Assembly (NCBI GenBank): GCA_020629315.1
Contig: JAHDDO010000029.1
Location: 1 to 41,763, forward strand
DNA length: 41,763 bases
Origin: Saprospiraceae bacterium
Lineage (GTDB): Bacteria > Bacteroidota > Bacteroidia > Chitinophagales > Saprospiraceae
Reading direction: 5' to 3'
Part shown: positions 1 through 8,358 of the stretch, in pieces
Numbering within the stretch: the first letter of the stretch is position 1
Layout: every line of letters starts with the position of its first letter
The notes under the pieces: generated by a model
The model's database searches: none
What the model saw: only the letters and a program-made list of their open reading frames with translations
What the model was told of the DNA's origin: nothing
Translations under genes and position numbers: made by a program

Positions 1-703
1 CATTGCAATCTAAAAATAATGGAAGCTTGTCTTCTACAACAACCTCGCCCCAACATCTTAGACCGAATGGAGATTCAACCATAGCCGTATACGTACCAGG
101 TGCATTTACTTCAACGCCGCCAATGGCGTCGTCTTGTGTTAGAACGTTACCATCTTCATCAGTTAATTCTACTACATAATATTCATAGCAGTAATCTCCC
201 TCCAAAACCATGTCTGCTGTTACAACACCTGCACAAGAAGCATCCAATGTAACTTGAATACTGTTGTTACAAGCGATCGTATTGATATTTTGCTCCATTA
301 TAGAAAGCGTAATATCACATTGATCTGTAAGTGGCGCAGTAATAGGGTTTGGTGCAGCCACATCATCTAACGCTACCGTTAATGTGTGCTCCCCAGGGCC
401 TAATGTGAAAACGTTAGAACCTGCAGATGTCTCGAAAGAGGCTGCATCAGCTCCATTAATTAAATGAAGGCGTACGAATTGAGCGTCACACCCATTAGCT
501 TCAGTTGCTACTAAAGTAAAATCGCCAGGTGCAAAAGTGTAATCATAAGAGCAAGCTCCAGGATCAAGCACTACTGCGTCTGGTTCAGGGCATGGACTCG
601 GCAACGTACATTGTGCCTTTAAACTTCCTGAGCCGAATAAGGTGAGACACAGGATGCTCAGGTATCCTATGCAGCGTCTCAGGTTGTACATTTTTGTTTC
701 CAT
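1..703 (-). CDS. Secreted Cys-rich protein, N-terminal part (runs off left edge)
   Basis: Partial gene. The minus-strand frame stays open from an ATG at 703 to base 1, giving about 234 residues. An in-frame ATG at 691 is an alternative start. The N-terminus is a clear signal peptide: basic residues (NLRRC), then a hydrophobic stretch (IGYLSILCLTLFGSGS), with cleavage likely near LKAQ. The mature part is Cys-rich and acidic. Residues about 150-234 form a module with a CNN..I.V.LD start, an LEGDYC motif and a CWGEVVVEDK end. The same arrangement occurs in the giant protein at the right end of the window, at about 35.8-36.1 kb. I infer a large exported, probably T9SS-secreted, surface or matrix protein. 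The sorting domain, if present, lies outside the window. The function is not known. Confidence 0.8.
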   Translation of the reverse strand, partial: METKMYNLRRCIGYLSILCLTLFGSGSLKAQCTLPSPCPEPDAVVLDPGACSYDYTFAPGDFTLVATEANGCDAQFVRLHLINGADAASFETSAGSNVFTLGPGEHTLTVALDDVAAPNPITAPLTDQCDITLSIMEQNINTIACNNSIQVTLDASCAGVVTADMVLEGDYCYEYYVVELTDEDGNVLTQDDAIGGVEVNAPGTYTAMVESPFGLRCWGEVVVEDKLPLFLDCN

Positions 704-1063
704 TTCGAAAAATTTTGAGTTGTTAACTACTTTTTTGAAAAAAATTAATGTTTTACAATCCTTCATAATTTCATTTTACATCCGGCAATTCGACTCTAAT
801 TCCAGTTATTTATATAGAGCTGCACAAGCAATGACTTGCCGAATTTGGAATTACAATAGGTAGGAGGCAAACATTATACCATTTTTGCATATATGGCCTA
901 CCAAAAGCATTTAGACATAACAATTGAAACTCATATGTTTGGAAACATAGGGAGATAAATAATGCACAGACGACTACTTAACAGGCAAATACACATGATG
1001 TAATTTTTACATATGTTAAGTACCTCAATAATTTAGGATTTGGAAGCGAAATGTAGAAAAAAA
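704..1063. other. 360-bp intergenic region with a TATGTTT/AAACATA dyad
   Basis: No credible gene lies here. The short plus-strand frame over 642-863 is antisense to the start of the left-edge gene and has no protein-like character. A quasi-palindrome TATGTTT-gg-AAACATA sits at 934-949; its 2-nt spacer fits a protein-binding dyad better than a hairpin. On the minus strand near 868-878 there is a TA-rich box ending in GTTTG that loosely resembles the Bacteroidota -7 element, but its spacing is off. No strong terminator follows the ABC gene at 1064; only a weak ATGTAA/TTACAT inverted repeat is visible just before 1020. Confidence 0.4.
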
Positions 1064-1663
1064 TTAGATCGTGAATTTTTTATCACAAAATTCAAAGTCA
1101 AATGGGTCGTTTGAGGCTATAATTATAGTCTTTTTACCTAATTGTGTTCTCAAAAGATCCTTAAACCAAGTCTTATTAGTATCATCTAAGTAGGAACTGG
1201 GTTCGTCTAGCAGTAATAAGGGGCGATTTTGTTTGATAGCAAAGTATAAGGCAACCTTTTGCTTCATTCCAGATGAAAAACTGGCGATCCTCTTTTTATG
1301 GACATCTATCTGGATCGCACTCTTTACTTCATCAATGCCACTAATATCAAAAGAACAATATGGTAGCATACTATTATATAATTCTTGAATAGTAAACTCT
1401 TCGTCTAGTTCTATATAAGGTGCAGAGACACTCGTGTATTTATAAATAGCTGAAGGATTGATATCTTCTTGTTGTAGTATATATTGAATATTCCCTTTTG
1501 TATAAGGCAAGTATCCACTTATCATTTTAAGAAGGGTTGATTTCCCACTACCATTATGACCTGTTATACCTATACATGAAGCTGAAGCAAAACTGAAGTT
1601 AACATCTTTTAGTATCCATTGTCTCGAATACCTTTTTGCGAGATTATTGAGAATAACACGCAT
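1064..1663 (-). CDS. ABC transporter ATP-binding protein (short, atypical Q- and H-loops)
   Basis: A 199-residue ABC ATPase domain. Walker A is GHNGSGKST (35-43), the signature is FSSGMKQKV (129-137), and Walker B is LLLLDEPSS with D153 and E154. No transmembrane segment is present, so a separate permease would be needed, and none is nearby. Two catalytic switches differ from the family norm. The Q-loop position lies in SVSAPYIELDEEFT without a Gln. The H-loop, normally His after the hydrophobic strand, reads IIASND with Asn185. It is the last gene of the lpx operon, 6 nt after lpxA. At about 200 residues it is short, like CcmA-type or Bacteroidota-specific subunits. The substrate is unknown; a link to the envelope is only inferred from its position. 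Confidence 0.85.
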   Translation of the reverse strand: MRVILNNLAKRYSRQWILKDVNFSFASASCIGITGHNGSGKSTLLKMISGYLPYTKGNIQYILQQEDINPSAIYKYTSVSAPYIELDEEFTIQELYNSMLPYCSFDISGIDEVKSAIQIDVHKKRIASFSSGMKQKVALYFAIKQNRPLLLLDEPSSYLDDTNKTWFKDLLRTQLGKKTIIIASNDPFDFEFCDKKFTI

Positions 1664-1669
1664 GTATCG

Positions 1670-2449
1670 TTATTTAAAGCCTTTCATTAACCCTCTTTCG
1701 GATCCAGCGATAAAGGATACGATCATCTCTTTTTCAGGGCTATCTTGAAATTGTTCTTCGATTTGCTCTACTGCCTGCGTTGTATTCTTTGCCTTTAAAA
1801 AGACGATACGATACATTTCTTGGATTTGGTCAATGGTCTTTTGTTCAAAGCCTCTCCTATTGAGTCCTAAAGAGTTGACTCCCACATACGATAACGGCTC
1901 TCTGGCAGCTTTTACAAATGGAGGGACATCTTTTCTTACAAGAGATCCTCCACCAACAAAACAATGCGAACCAATTTTTACAAACTGGTGTACAGCTGTT
2001 AAGCCACCCAAAATAGCATAGTCACCTATTTCTACATGACCAGCTAGATTTACGTTGTTAACTAAAATTGCATGATCGCCTATTATACAATCATGGGCTA
2101 CATGCACATAAGCCATAATAAGACAATTGGAGCCAATCTTAGTAGTGCCGGATGCATTAGTCCCTCTGTTTATGGTACAATATTCTCGAATGGTGCAATT
2201 ATCCCCAATTTCTAGTGTACTATACTCACCTTCAAACTTTAAATCTTGCGGCTGAGCCCCTAATACGGCACCTGGAAAAATAGTACATGCTTTTCCAATT
2301 CGAGTACCATTACAGATCACGACATTTGATTGAATCTGCGTATTGTCCCCAATGCTAACATCATCTTCTATTGTTACAAAGGGCCCAATTTGCACATTCT
2401 CGCCAATTGTAGCTTTAGGACTTATATAACTTAATGCTCGGTTATCCAT
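1670..2449 (-). CDS. lpxA: Acyl-ACP--UDP-N-acetylglucosamine O-acyltransferase (LpxA)
   Basis: LpxA transfers a 3-hydroxyacyl chain from acyl carrier protein to UDP-GlcNAc, the first step of lipid A synthesis, in the cytosol. The 259-residue length matches the family. The N-terminal two thirds is a left-handed beta-helix of hexapeptide repeats (I.IGDN, V.IG, C.I). The active-site stretch AYVHVAHDC puts the likely catalytic His at 119, equivalent to His125 of the E. coli enzyme. The C-terminal third is the helical LpxA cap (GLNRRGFEQKTIDQIQEMYR). The start abuts lpxC/fabZ directly (ATG at 2449, upstream stop at 2450), which supports co-transcription and probably translational coupling. Confidence 0.97.
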   Translation of the reverse strand: MDNRALSYISPKATIGENVQIGPFVTIEDDVSIGDNTQIQSNVVICNGTRIGKACTIFPGAVLGAQPQDLKFEGEYSTLEIGDNCTIREYCTINRGTNASGTTKIGSNCLIMAYVHVAHDCIIGDHAILVNNVNLAGHVEIGDYAILGGLTAVHQFVKIGSHCFVGGGSLVRKDVPPFVKAAREPLSYVGVNSLGLNRRGFEQKTIDQIQEMYRIVFLKAKNTTQAVEQIEEQFQDSPEKEMIVSFIAGSERGLMKGFK

Positions 2450-3844
2450 TTATTCTTCACGCTTCATTATGCGAGCGGTTAATTCCCCTTGAGAGACGAT
2501 CTTATCTCCAACATATGCTGTACCCATCATGTGTACAATGCCTCTTTTTATAGGGCTTAAAAGCTCCATCTTGTAGATCAATGTATCTCCTGGTCTTACA
2601 ATATGTTTAAACTTTACATTATCCATCTTCAAAAAGTAGGTATCCCACTTAGCGGGCTCGTCTACTGTATGTAGGGCTAAAATACCACCTGTTTGCGCCA
2701 GGCCTTCCATTTGGAGAACGCCTGGAAAAACGGGATTTCCTGGAAAGTGACCCAGAAAAAATTGTTCGTTAGCTGTTACGTTCTTAATCCCTACTACTTG
2801 ATGATCTTCTAATTTGATAATCTTATCGACCAACAAAAAAGGATATCTATGAGGCAGATAAGATTTTATACCTTCTGTATCAAGGACAGGCGTTGCATTC
2901 TCATCATAGATTGGCTTGTCTTTGATCTTTTTTATAGATCTATATCGTTTTACCAACTCTTCTGTGAATAGGACATTAGATTTATGCCCAGGCTTCTCTG
3001 CAATTATTTCACCTTTTACAGGACCCCCTGCCAAATAGAGATCTCCTAACAGGTCCAATAATTTGTGTCTTGCAGGCTCGTTATTAAATCGCAAGCCTCC
3101 TTTATTAATAATTTGACCTTCTGTCACATAGTCGCCATCAAACTTAAATTTACGAGCCAGGTCATTTAATGCTTCAGCGGAATATTCTTTTTCAGCAAAT
3201 ACAACAGCATTTTCTATGCTTCCACCTTTAATAAGTCCGGCTTGTTGCAACAGTTCTAATTCTTTTACGAATGCAAAGGTTCTTGCTGGCGCTATCTCTT
3301 CTTTATAATTCTCAAAACTTTCCAATTTTGCGAATTGCTTTCCAATGGAATTTCCTGGAAAATCCAGAAGTGAATGCAATATCAACTTATCGGAAGGAAT
3401 GTATTGATATTTAGACCCTGTATCTGGATCTTCAAAATGAAAGCTTTTAGTAAAGAATATATATTCCACCTCCGCTTCTTGCTCTTCTATTCCTGCCTCG
3501 GCCATCTTCTCAAAATAATAAGAAGCACTACCATCGAATATTGGGCATTCTGGCCCATCTATTTCAATATCAACGTTATGGATTTTAAGTGCATGCAACA
3601 CTGATAATAGGTGTTCGATGGTATGAATTTCATATCCATTTTTCTCAATATTGGTGCTGCGCTTTGTTGAAACAATATTGCTATAACTAGCCTTAATTCG
3701 GACGGCCTCTTCTGCATCTACTCTTACGAAATGTATCCCGGAATGTGGCGGTGCGGGGACTAGTCTAAGATGTACCGTTTTCCCTAGATGAAGACCAATT
3801 CCTTCTAGTTCTACTGGCTTAGCTATTGTTCGTTGTTTTTCCAT
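2450..3844 (-). CDS. lpxC/fabZ: Bifunctional UDP-3-O-acyl-N-acetylglucosamine deacetylase / 3-hydroxyacyl-ACP dehydratase (LpxC/FabZ)
   Basis: A fusion of two enzymes, 464 residues. Residues 1 to about 300 are LpxC, the zinc deacetylase that commits sugar to lipid [10 protein letters not shown] with zinc ligand His78, and [12 protein letters not shown] with His260 and Asp264. Residues about 325-464 are FabZ, the dehydratase of fatty acid elongation: [11 protein letters not shown], then [11 protein letters not shown] with catalytic His366 and, at the end of LQME, Glu380. This fused form is characteristic of Bacteroidota and Chlorobi. The start overlaps the end of lpxD by 26 bases. Coupling of the two activities in one chain probably balances hydroxyacyl use between lipid A and phospholipid. 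Confidence 0.97.
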   Translation of the reverse strand: MEKQRTIAKPVELEGIGLHLGKTVHLRLVPAPPHSGIHFVRVDAEEAVRIKASYSNIVSTKRSTNIEKNGYEIHTIEHLLSVLHALKIHNVDIEIDGPECPIFDGSASYYFEKMAEAGIEEQEAEVEYIFFTKSFHFEDPDTGSKYQYIPSDKLILHSLLDFPGNSIGKQFAKLESFENYKEEIAPARTFAFVKELELLQQAGLIKGGSIENAVVFAEKEYSAEALNDLARKFKFDGDYVTEGQIINKGGLRFNNEPARHKLLDLLGDLYLAGGPVKGEIIAEKPGHKSNVLFTEELVKRYRSIKKIKDKPIYDENATPVLDTEGIKSYLPHRYPFLLVDKIIKLEDHQVVGIKNVTANEQFFLGHFPGNPVFPGVLQMEGLAQTGGILALHTVDEPAKWDTYFLKMDNVKFKHIVRPGDTLIYKMELLSPIKRGIVHMMGTAYVGDKIVSQGELTARIMKREE

Positions 3845-4889
3845 CTATTTGTATACTGGATTCCAGTGCATTGATCCTATTTTTGAGTTCTCGGATCGTA
3901 GCTAATGTAGCAGGCAAATTCTTAAAACCTGCGAACGAACGAAGATAATTATTATATTCTATAGCAGGGTAGCCATACCAACGTGTGTTCTCTTGTTTTA
4001 CTGATTTTATCATACCACTTTGAGCCTGCATTTGGGTCCCGTTTGCTATAGTAAGATGGCCTACAATGCCTACTTGGCCACCGATCATGCAATTGGCTCC
4101 AAGTTTAGTGCTTCCTGCAATACCCACTTGTGCTGCCATTACGGTGTTAGGGCCGACATCTACATTGTGTGCAATATGAATAAGGTTATCCATTTTCACA
4201 CCTTCTCTAATAAAGGTTGAGCCCATGCTAGCTCGGTCAATGGTGCAATTGGCTCCAATTTCAACTTTGTCCTCAATTATAACATTTCCTACTTGTGGAA
4301 TTTTCTCAAAATTACCCGAAGCATCTGGGCTAAACCCAAATCCATCAGCTCCAATGACTGCATTAGCATGGATGATGCAATGAGCACCAAGTTTACAATC
4401 ATGATACACTTTGGCACCTGGATGCAAAAAACTAGACTTACCTATCGAAGCATTAGCGCCTATATAGTTTTGTCCCGTTAAAATGGCGCCATCAGCAATG
4501 ATCACATTTTTTGCAATGATACAATGCGGGCCAATATGAACATTGTTTCCAATGCTTGCACTTTCGTCAATGACTGCTGAAGCATGAATGCCCGGTGAAA
4601 AGGCTGTATTGACATTGAACAAACTAAGTAATATAGGTAATGACGCATATACATCATCAACCAGTATATAATTACTTACTTCCTTAGCTCTCGCCTTTTC
4701 CGTTTTTGCAACGATTATCGCACTAGCTTGGCAGGATTCTAAGGCCTTACTGTACTTTTCATTTGCATAAAAACTTATGGTTCCTTGCGAAGCCTCTTCC
4801 AATTTTGCAGGGCCATGAATGAGCGTAGAATCTTGGCCTAGAATTTCACCACCCACTTTATTTGCAATCTCTCTTAATGTTATGCTCAT
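3819..4889 (-). CDS. lpxD: UDP-3-O-(3-hydroxyacyl)glucosamine N-acyltransferase (LpxD)
   Basis: The third enzyme of lipid A synthesis; it adds the N-linked hydroxyacyl chain. The length (356 residues) is slightly above the E. coli enzyme. Residues 1 to about 100 are the uridine-binding N-domain ([18 protein letters not shown]). Residues about 100-310 are a hexapeptide-repeat beta-helix. [12 protein letters not shown] places the likely catalytic His at 241. The C-terminus is a helical extension ([15 protein letters not shown]). It is the first gene of the lpxD-lpxC/fabZ-lpxA-ABC cluster. The 118-bp divergent region before it probably holds its promoter; a TATAGTTG box on the minus strand about 30 bp upstream resembles the Bacteroidota -7 element with one mismatch. 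Confidence 0.96.
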   Translation of the reverse strand: MSITLREIANKVGGEILGQDSTLIHGPAKLEEASQGTISFYANEKYSKALESCQASAIIVAKTEKARAKEVSNYILVDDVYASLPILLSLFNVNTAFSPGIHASAVIDESASIGNNVHIGPHCIIAKNVIIADGAILTGQNYIGANASIGKSSFLHPGAKVYHDCKLGAHCIIHANAVIGADGFGFSPDASGNFEKIPQVGNVIIEDKVEIGANCTIDRASMGSTFIREGVKMDNLIHIAHNVDVGPNTVMAAQVGIAGSTKLGANCMIGGQVGIVGHLTIANGTQMQAQSGMIKSVKQENTRWYGYPAIEYNNYLRSFAGFKNLPATLATIRELKNRINALESSIQIDGKTTNNS

Positions 4890-5007
4890 AAGGATTGTTT
4901 CTTTTAGTCAGTACTTCAACTATAAAATAACGTAAAAAAGGCCGCTGAAATATTATAGAATAGTAATTTACTAAATATTTGATGACCATAACACCCGACT
5001 AGCCTAT

Positions 5008-5820
5008 ATGGCCTCGACTCACATAAAGATCTGGCTTAAAGACAAAGAACTGAATGCCCCATTTGCCGCCGAGCTGATGGCCTCTTTAGAATCTCAGAAT
5101 CTGGATTCTCTGGTTTTTATTGAAGAAGCAGAACATAGTGATATTGAAGAGTGGCTATCGCAATTAGCCACAAAGCAGCGCACTATTGGCGTAATTTCTA
5201 TGGAAAAACTGCCTGCTATACTTCCTAGAGATATTAAGATTATGGCATTAAGTACGCGAACGGATCCAAGAGCACATCTTTATCTAAAAGAAGGGCTACA
5301 TATTCAAAAGTTAAACACTGAAAAAGGTTTGCATATTCTTGCGAATGAAAGATCCTACATGCTTCAAATGGCTGCGGAATTTGAACATCAAAAATTCGAG
5401 TTCAAAGAAAAAATAACGATTGATGATCTTGAACATGTTGATGCTATTTTGAGCAACAGGGCTTTAGCAATTAGTAATTCCATTGAACCAAAAAAAATAG
5501 ACCCTGGTGAGCTTATACCATTACCGGGTGCTGGGGTTATGGCTTGTTTATGCAGAGCTGATGATATGGTCTTGCGAAAAGAGTTAATGATTCATCATAA
5601 TCATAGTGTTGCAAAACATACTAACATTGAACGAAAATTAAAGCGAGAGTTTCCAGATTTACTTGGCGCACATAGTTACACTAAAGAAAATGGGGATACG
5701 ATGTTTTACTTTAGCACGCTTACGAATGAAGGTAGGGTGATCAAAGAGCAATTATGCCAAAATACCTATATTGGCTTAGCTGATAATATGATCAGTCTCC
5801 TGAATAATAAAAGGAAATGA
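5008..5820 (+). CDS. HemC-fold (hydroxymethylbilane synthase-like) protein lacking catalytic residues
   Basis: 270 residues that can be laid along hydroxymethylbilane synthase (porphobilinogen deaminase). The N-terminal strand IKIWLKDKEL matches IRIGTRGSKL. GVISMEKLPAILP matches the HSMKDVP block. STRTDPRAH matches the EREDPRDA block. LIPLPGAGVMACLCRADD matches LPAVGQGALAIECR. The key residues are gone. The catalytic Asp of HSMKD is Lys67. The Cys that carries the dipyrromethane cofactor (GGC loop) falls in DLLGAHSY (218-224) with no Cys. The TSSxRR and RGN arginine motifs are mostly absent. It is therefore unlikely to make hydroxymethylbilane. Its last 4 bases (ATGA) overlap the next gene, so the two are probably translated together. 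A role as a binding or scaffold protein is inference. Confidence 0.6.
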   Translation: MASTHIKIWLKDKELNAPFAAELMASLESQNLDSLVFIEEAEHSDIEEWLSQLATKQRTIGVISMEKLPAILPRDIKIMALSTRTDPRAHLYLKEGLHIQKLNTEKGLHILANERSYMLQMAAEFEHQKFEFKEKITIDDLEHVDAILSNRALAISNSIEPKKIDPGELIPLPGAGVMACLCRADDMVLRKELMIHHNHSVAKHTNIERKLKREFPDLLGAHSYTKENGDTMFYFSTLTNEGRVIKEQLCQNTYIGLADNMISLLNNKRK

Positions 5821-6413
5821 AGTATTTGATATTTGATAGCTCCGCTATAGGGAAACCAAAAGATTACAAAGCCCCATTTAGCGATACATTTAGTTGGCCG
5901 AGATTGCTCCATCTTTCATGGATCATCCTTGATGAGTCATTTAAGCCGGTTAAAGATTACGATTGTATCATAAAGCCTGATGGCTTTTCAGTCAATAGCA
6001 AGATTGCCAAAGCCACACAACTAAGTTTAGAAGAAATTGAGGAAAGAGGACAAGAGATTGGCCCTGTCCTAAAAGAATTTAATGACTCTGTTACTGCTGT
6101 GGATTATGTATTCGCGCACAATCTTTCATTAAATATCAATGTTGTGGCCGCTGAGTATATACGGCAAAATATGAATCAAAGTATATTTCATACTGAATCC
6201 TTTTGCTTGATGCAAGAATCCACGTATTTCTGTGCTATTCCAAGTAAGAGAGGTGGGTATAAATGGCCGAGCCTTACAGAATTGCATGCTATTCTATTTA
6301 AACAGCGGTTCACCCCTGCTGGCAATGCTAGAGCCGATGTTATTGCCGCCTCTCGCTGTTTCATAATGCTTATGAAAGTTAATGCATTTGAAGATCTTTT
6401 TGATGAAGACTAG
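5817..6413 (+). CDS. DnaQ-like 3'-5' exonuclease-fold protein with degenerate active site
   Basis: 198 residues related to the DEDDh exonuclease fold, in particular the type found in Bacteroidota proofreading or PolIII-alpha-associated domains: YLIFD..(x)..GKPKDYKAP, then SWPRLLHLSW, a HN motif, a KWPSLTELHAILF segment and NARADVIAASRCF. Catalytic positions are changed. The usual DTET reads DSSA, so Asp7 is kept but Glu9 becomes Ser. The usual HNxxFD reads HNLSLN, so Asp becomes Asn106. The His of the HNAxxD block reads GNARAD, so His becomes Gly169, with Asp174 kept. At most two of the four metal ligands remain, so activity is doubtful. It starts inside the stop of the HemC-like gene (ATGA overlap). 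Pairing of two inactive-looking enzymes suggests a shared non-catalytic role, which is inference. Confidence 0.65.
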   Translation: MKYLIFDSSAIGKPKDYKAPFSDTFSWPRLLHLSWIILDESFKPVKDYDCIIKPDGFSVNSKIAKATQLSLEEIEERGQEIGPVLKEFNDSVTAVDYVFAHNLSLNINVVAAEYIRQNMNQSIFHTESFCLMQESTYFCAIPSKRGGYKWPSLTELHAILFKQRFTPAGNARADVIAASRCFIMLMKVNAFEDLFDED

Positions 6414-6441
6414 GTCAAATGAAGCATAGCAAATCTGAAAA

Positions 6442-8358
6442 GTGAAAAAGAAAAAAAAGAAAGAAAGCAAAAAGAAAGTAAACCAACGGTGGGGTATTGT
6501 ATTGCTGCTATGTATCAGTTTTATATGTTTTAGCTCTAGTCTAAATAATGGATTTGTAAACTGGGATGATGACCAGAATTTCTATGATAACCCTCAGGTA
6601 AGAGATATAGATGGAAAAAACTTTTGGGATAATACGAAAGCCATCTTTTCAAGTACCGTGATTGGAAACTATAATCCACTTTCTATTTGGACGTTTGCCA
6701 TTGAAAAAAGGGTTTGGGGACTGTATGATACTGTTCTGGGTAAACCATCCTCTTTTTATTGGCATCTAGACAACCTGTTGCTTCATCTTTTGACGGTATT
6801 ATTTGTTTACCTATTGGCCTTAAAGATGCGAATTCCGTTAGCCGCTTCTTTATTCATCGCTGCTTTGTTTGCTATACATCCTATGCGTGTTGAATCTGTA
6901 GCTTGGTTGACCGAACGAAAAGATGTACTATTCGGCTCGCTATATTTTATTGGTTTATATTTTTATGCCGATCTCCGAGAGAATCCGCACAAAAAGAGAA
7001 ATCTTATTTGGCTTAGTTTGTGTTTTATTTTATCCCTCTTTGCAAAGATACAGGCTGTTATATTTCCAATCAGTTTGATTCTTTTAGACTATTGGTTTGA
7101 TGAAAAACTATTCATCAAAAAAATAATTTACAAAATTCCTTTGCTCCTTATTTCCTTAGCCGTTGGATTATTAGGTCTTAGTTTTTTAGATGAACAAGGT
7201 TCTTTAGCGAGTACCACAGATATACAAGGCATCCAAAGGGTGTTTATTGGGTCTTGGTCTTATTTGATCTATTTAGTTAAGTCTATTGTACCTTTTCGAT
7301 TAAGTCCTTTATATCCATATCCGCCAAGTCTACCTACATACTTTTATCCAAGCATCCTTGTATTTATTGCTGCTGGATTTACTTTAATTTGGAGCTACCT
7401 AAGAGGACAAAGAGTATTATTTTTTGGTCTGGCATTCTTCAGTGCAAACATTTTTTTCTTATTACAAATTGTAGCTGCAGGACAAGGGTTTCTAGCAGAT
7501 CGATTTACTTATGTCGCCTATTTCGGCCTATTCGTACTGTTTGCTCATTATTTGTTCCAATGGCCTGTTCTTACGAAGTGGCATTCTTATTTATTTATAA
7601 TTCCTTTTTTGGTTTACGGCCCCATTACCTTTCAACAAAATAAAATCTGGAAGGACAGCGGGACTTTATGGACGCACGTGATTACATATTATAAGAAAGC
7701 CACATTGCCTTATGGTAATAGGGCCAACTTCTATAGAGATGAGGGTAATACAGCTGCTGCGCTTGCGGATTACAGCGCATCGATTCGACTTAAATCAAGC
7801 AACCCTGAAGTGTATAATTCAAGAGGTCGATTATATTTCAATTTCAACAATAAAGACTCACTTCAAAAAGCACTCGTTGATTATACTAAGGCTATATCTT
7901 TTGACAATACAAAAGCTGAGTTTTATGCAAATCGCGGCGCTACATATTCAAAACTCAATCAAGCACAAAAGGCCATCGACGACTTAGATGTTGCTATACA
8001 GATTGACCCTGATTTTGCAAATGCCTATTTAAACAGAAGCGTGGTTTATAACAGCATGGGGAAGTTTCAAAAAGCCGTAGATGACATTGACCAATTTCTA
8101 AGGTATAAACCTAATTCTCCAGATATAATTTACGAAGGAGGAAACGCCTACTTCAAAATGAATAAGTATGCAGCAGCCATTCCTTACTTTAATAAGGCTA
8201 TAGAATTAAACCCTAAGAATGGGCTTTTCTTTTATCAGCGATCCAGAAGCTATTTTTCTGTAGGTAATATTACTGAAGCAAAAACGGATCTTACTCAAGC
8301 CAAGAATCTGGGCGTAGAAGTGCCTACTGAAGTATGGAACTTGATTATGAGCCGTTAG
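6442..8358 (+). CDS. TMTC-like GT-C membrane protein with C-terminal TPR repeats
   Basis: 638 residues. The start is GTG at 6442; the next in-frame Met is far inside the membrane part. A Lys-rich cytoplasmic tail is followed by about ten hydrophobic segments up to about residue 410. The first loop carries FVNWDDDQNFYDN (acidic motif at 42-44), and later loops carry NYNPLSIWTF and HPMRVESVAWLTERKDVL. These are hallmarks of bacterial relatives of the TMTC/GT-C O-mannosyltransferase group. Residues about 425-635 form five to six TPR repeats (YGNRANFYRDEGN, YANRGATYSKL, YLNRSVVYNSMG). A role in transferring sugar from a lipid carrier outside the cytoplasmic membrane is family-based inference. An 8-codon frame (6419-6445) ends over the GTG and may be chance. 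Confidence 0.8.
   Translation: MKKKKKKESKKKVNQRWGIVLLLCISFICFSSSLNNGFVNWDDDQNFYDNPQVRDIDGKNFWDNTKAIFSSTVIGNYNPLSIWTFAIEKRVWGLYDTVLGKPSSFYWHLDNLLLHLLTVLFVYLLALKMRIPLAASLFIAALFAIHPMRVESVAWLTERKDVLFGSLYFIGLYFYADLRENPHKKRNLIWLSLCFILSLFAKIQAVIFPISLILLDYWFDEKLFIKKIIYKIPLLLISLAVGLLGLSFLDEQGSLASTTDIQGIQRVFIGSWSYLIYLVKSIVPFRLSPLYPYPPSLPTYFYPSILVFIAAGFTLIWSYLRGQRVLFFGLAFFSANIFFLLQIVAAGQGFLADRFTYVAYFGLFVLFAHYLFQWPVLTKWHSYLFIIPFLVYGPITFQQNKIWKDSGTLWTHVITYYKKATLPYGNRANFYRDEGNTAAALADYSASIRLKSSNPEVYNSRGRLYFNFNNKDSLQKALVDYTKAISFDNTKAEFYANRGATYSKLNQAQKAIDDLDVAIQIDPDFANAYLNRSVVYNSMGKFQKAVDDIDQFLRYKPNSPDIIYEGGNAYFKMNKYAAAIPYFNKAIELNPKNGLFFYQRSRSYFSVGNITEAKTDLTQAKNLGVEVPTEVWNLIMSR

Noticed and set aside
642..863. 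Plus-strand 73-codon frame
   Set aside because: Antisense to the signal-peptide start of the left-edge gene, Arg-rich then aromatic, with no protein-like pattern or initiation signal.
6419..6445. 8-codon frame ending over the GTG of the TMTC-like gene
   Set aside because: It could be a leader peptide, but it has no regulatory residue pattern or hairpins, and such a short frame is expected by chance.
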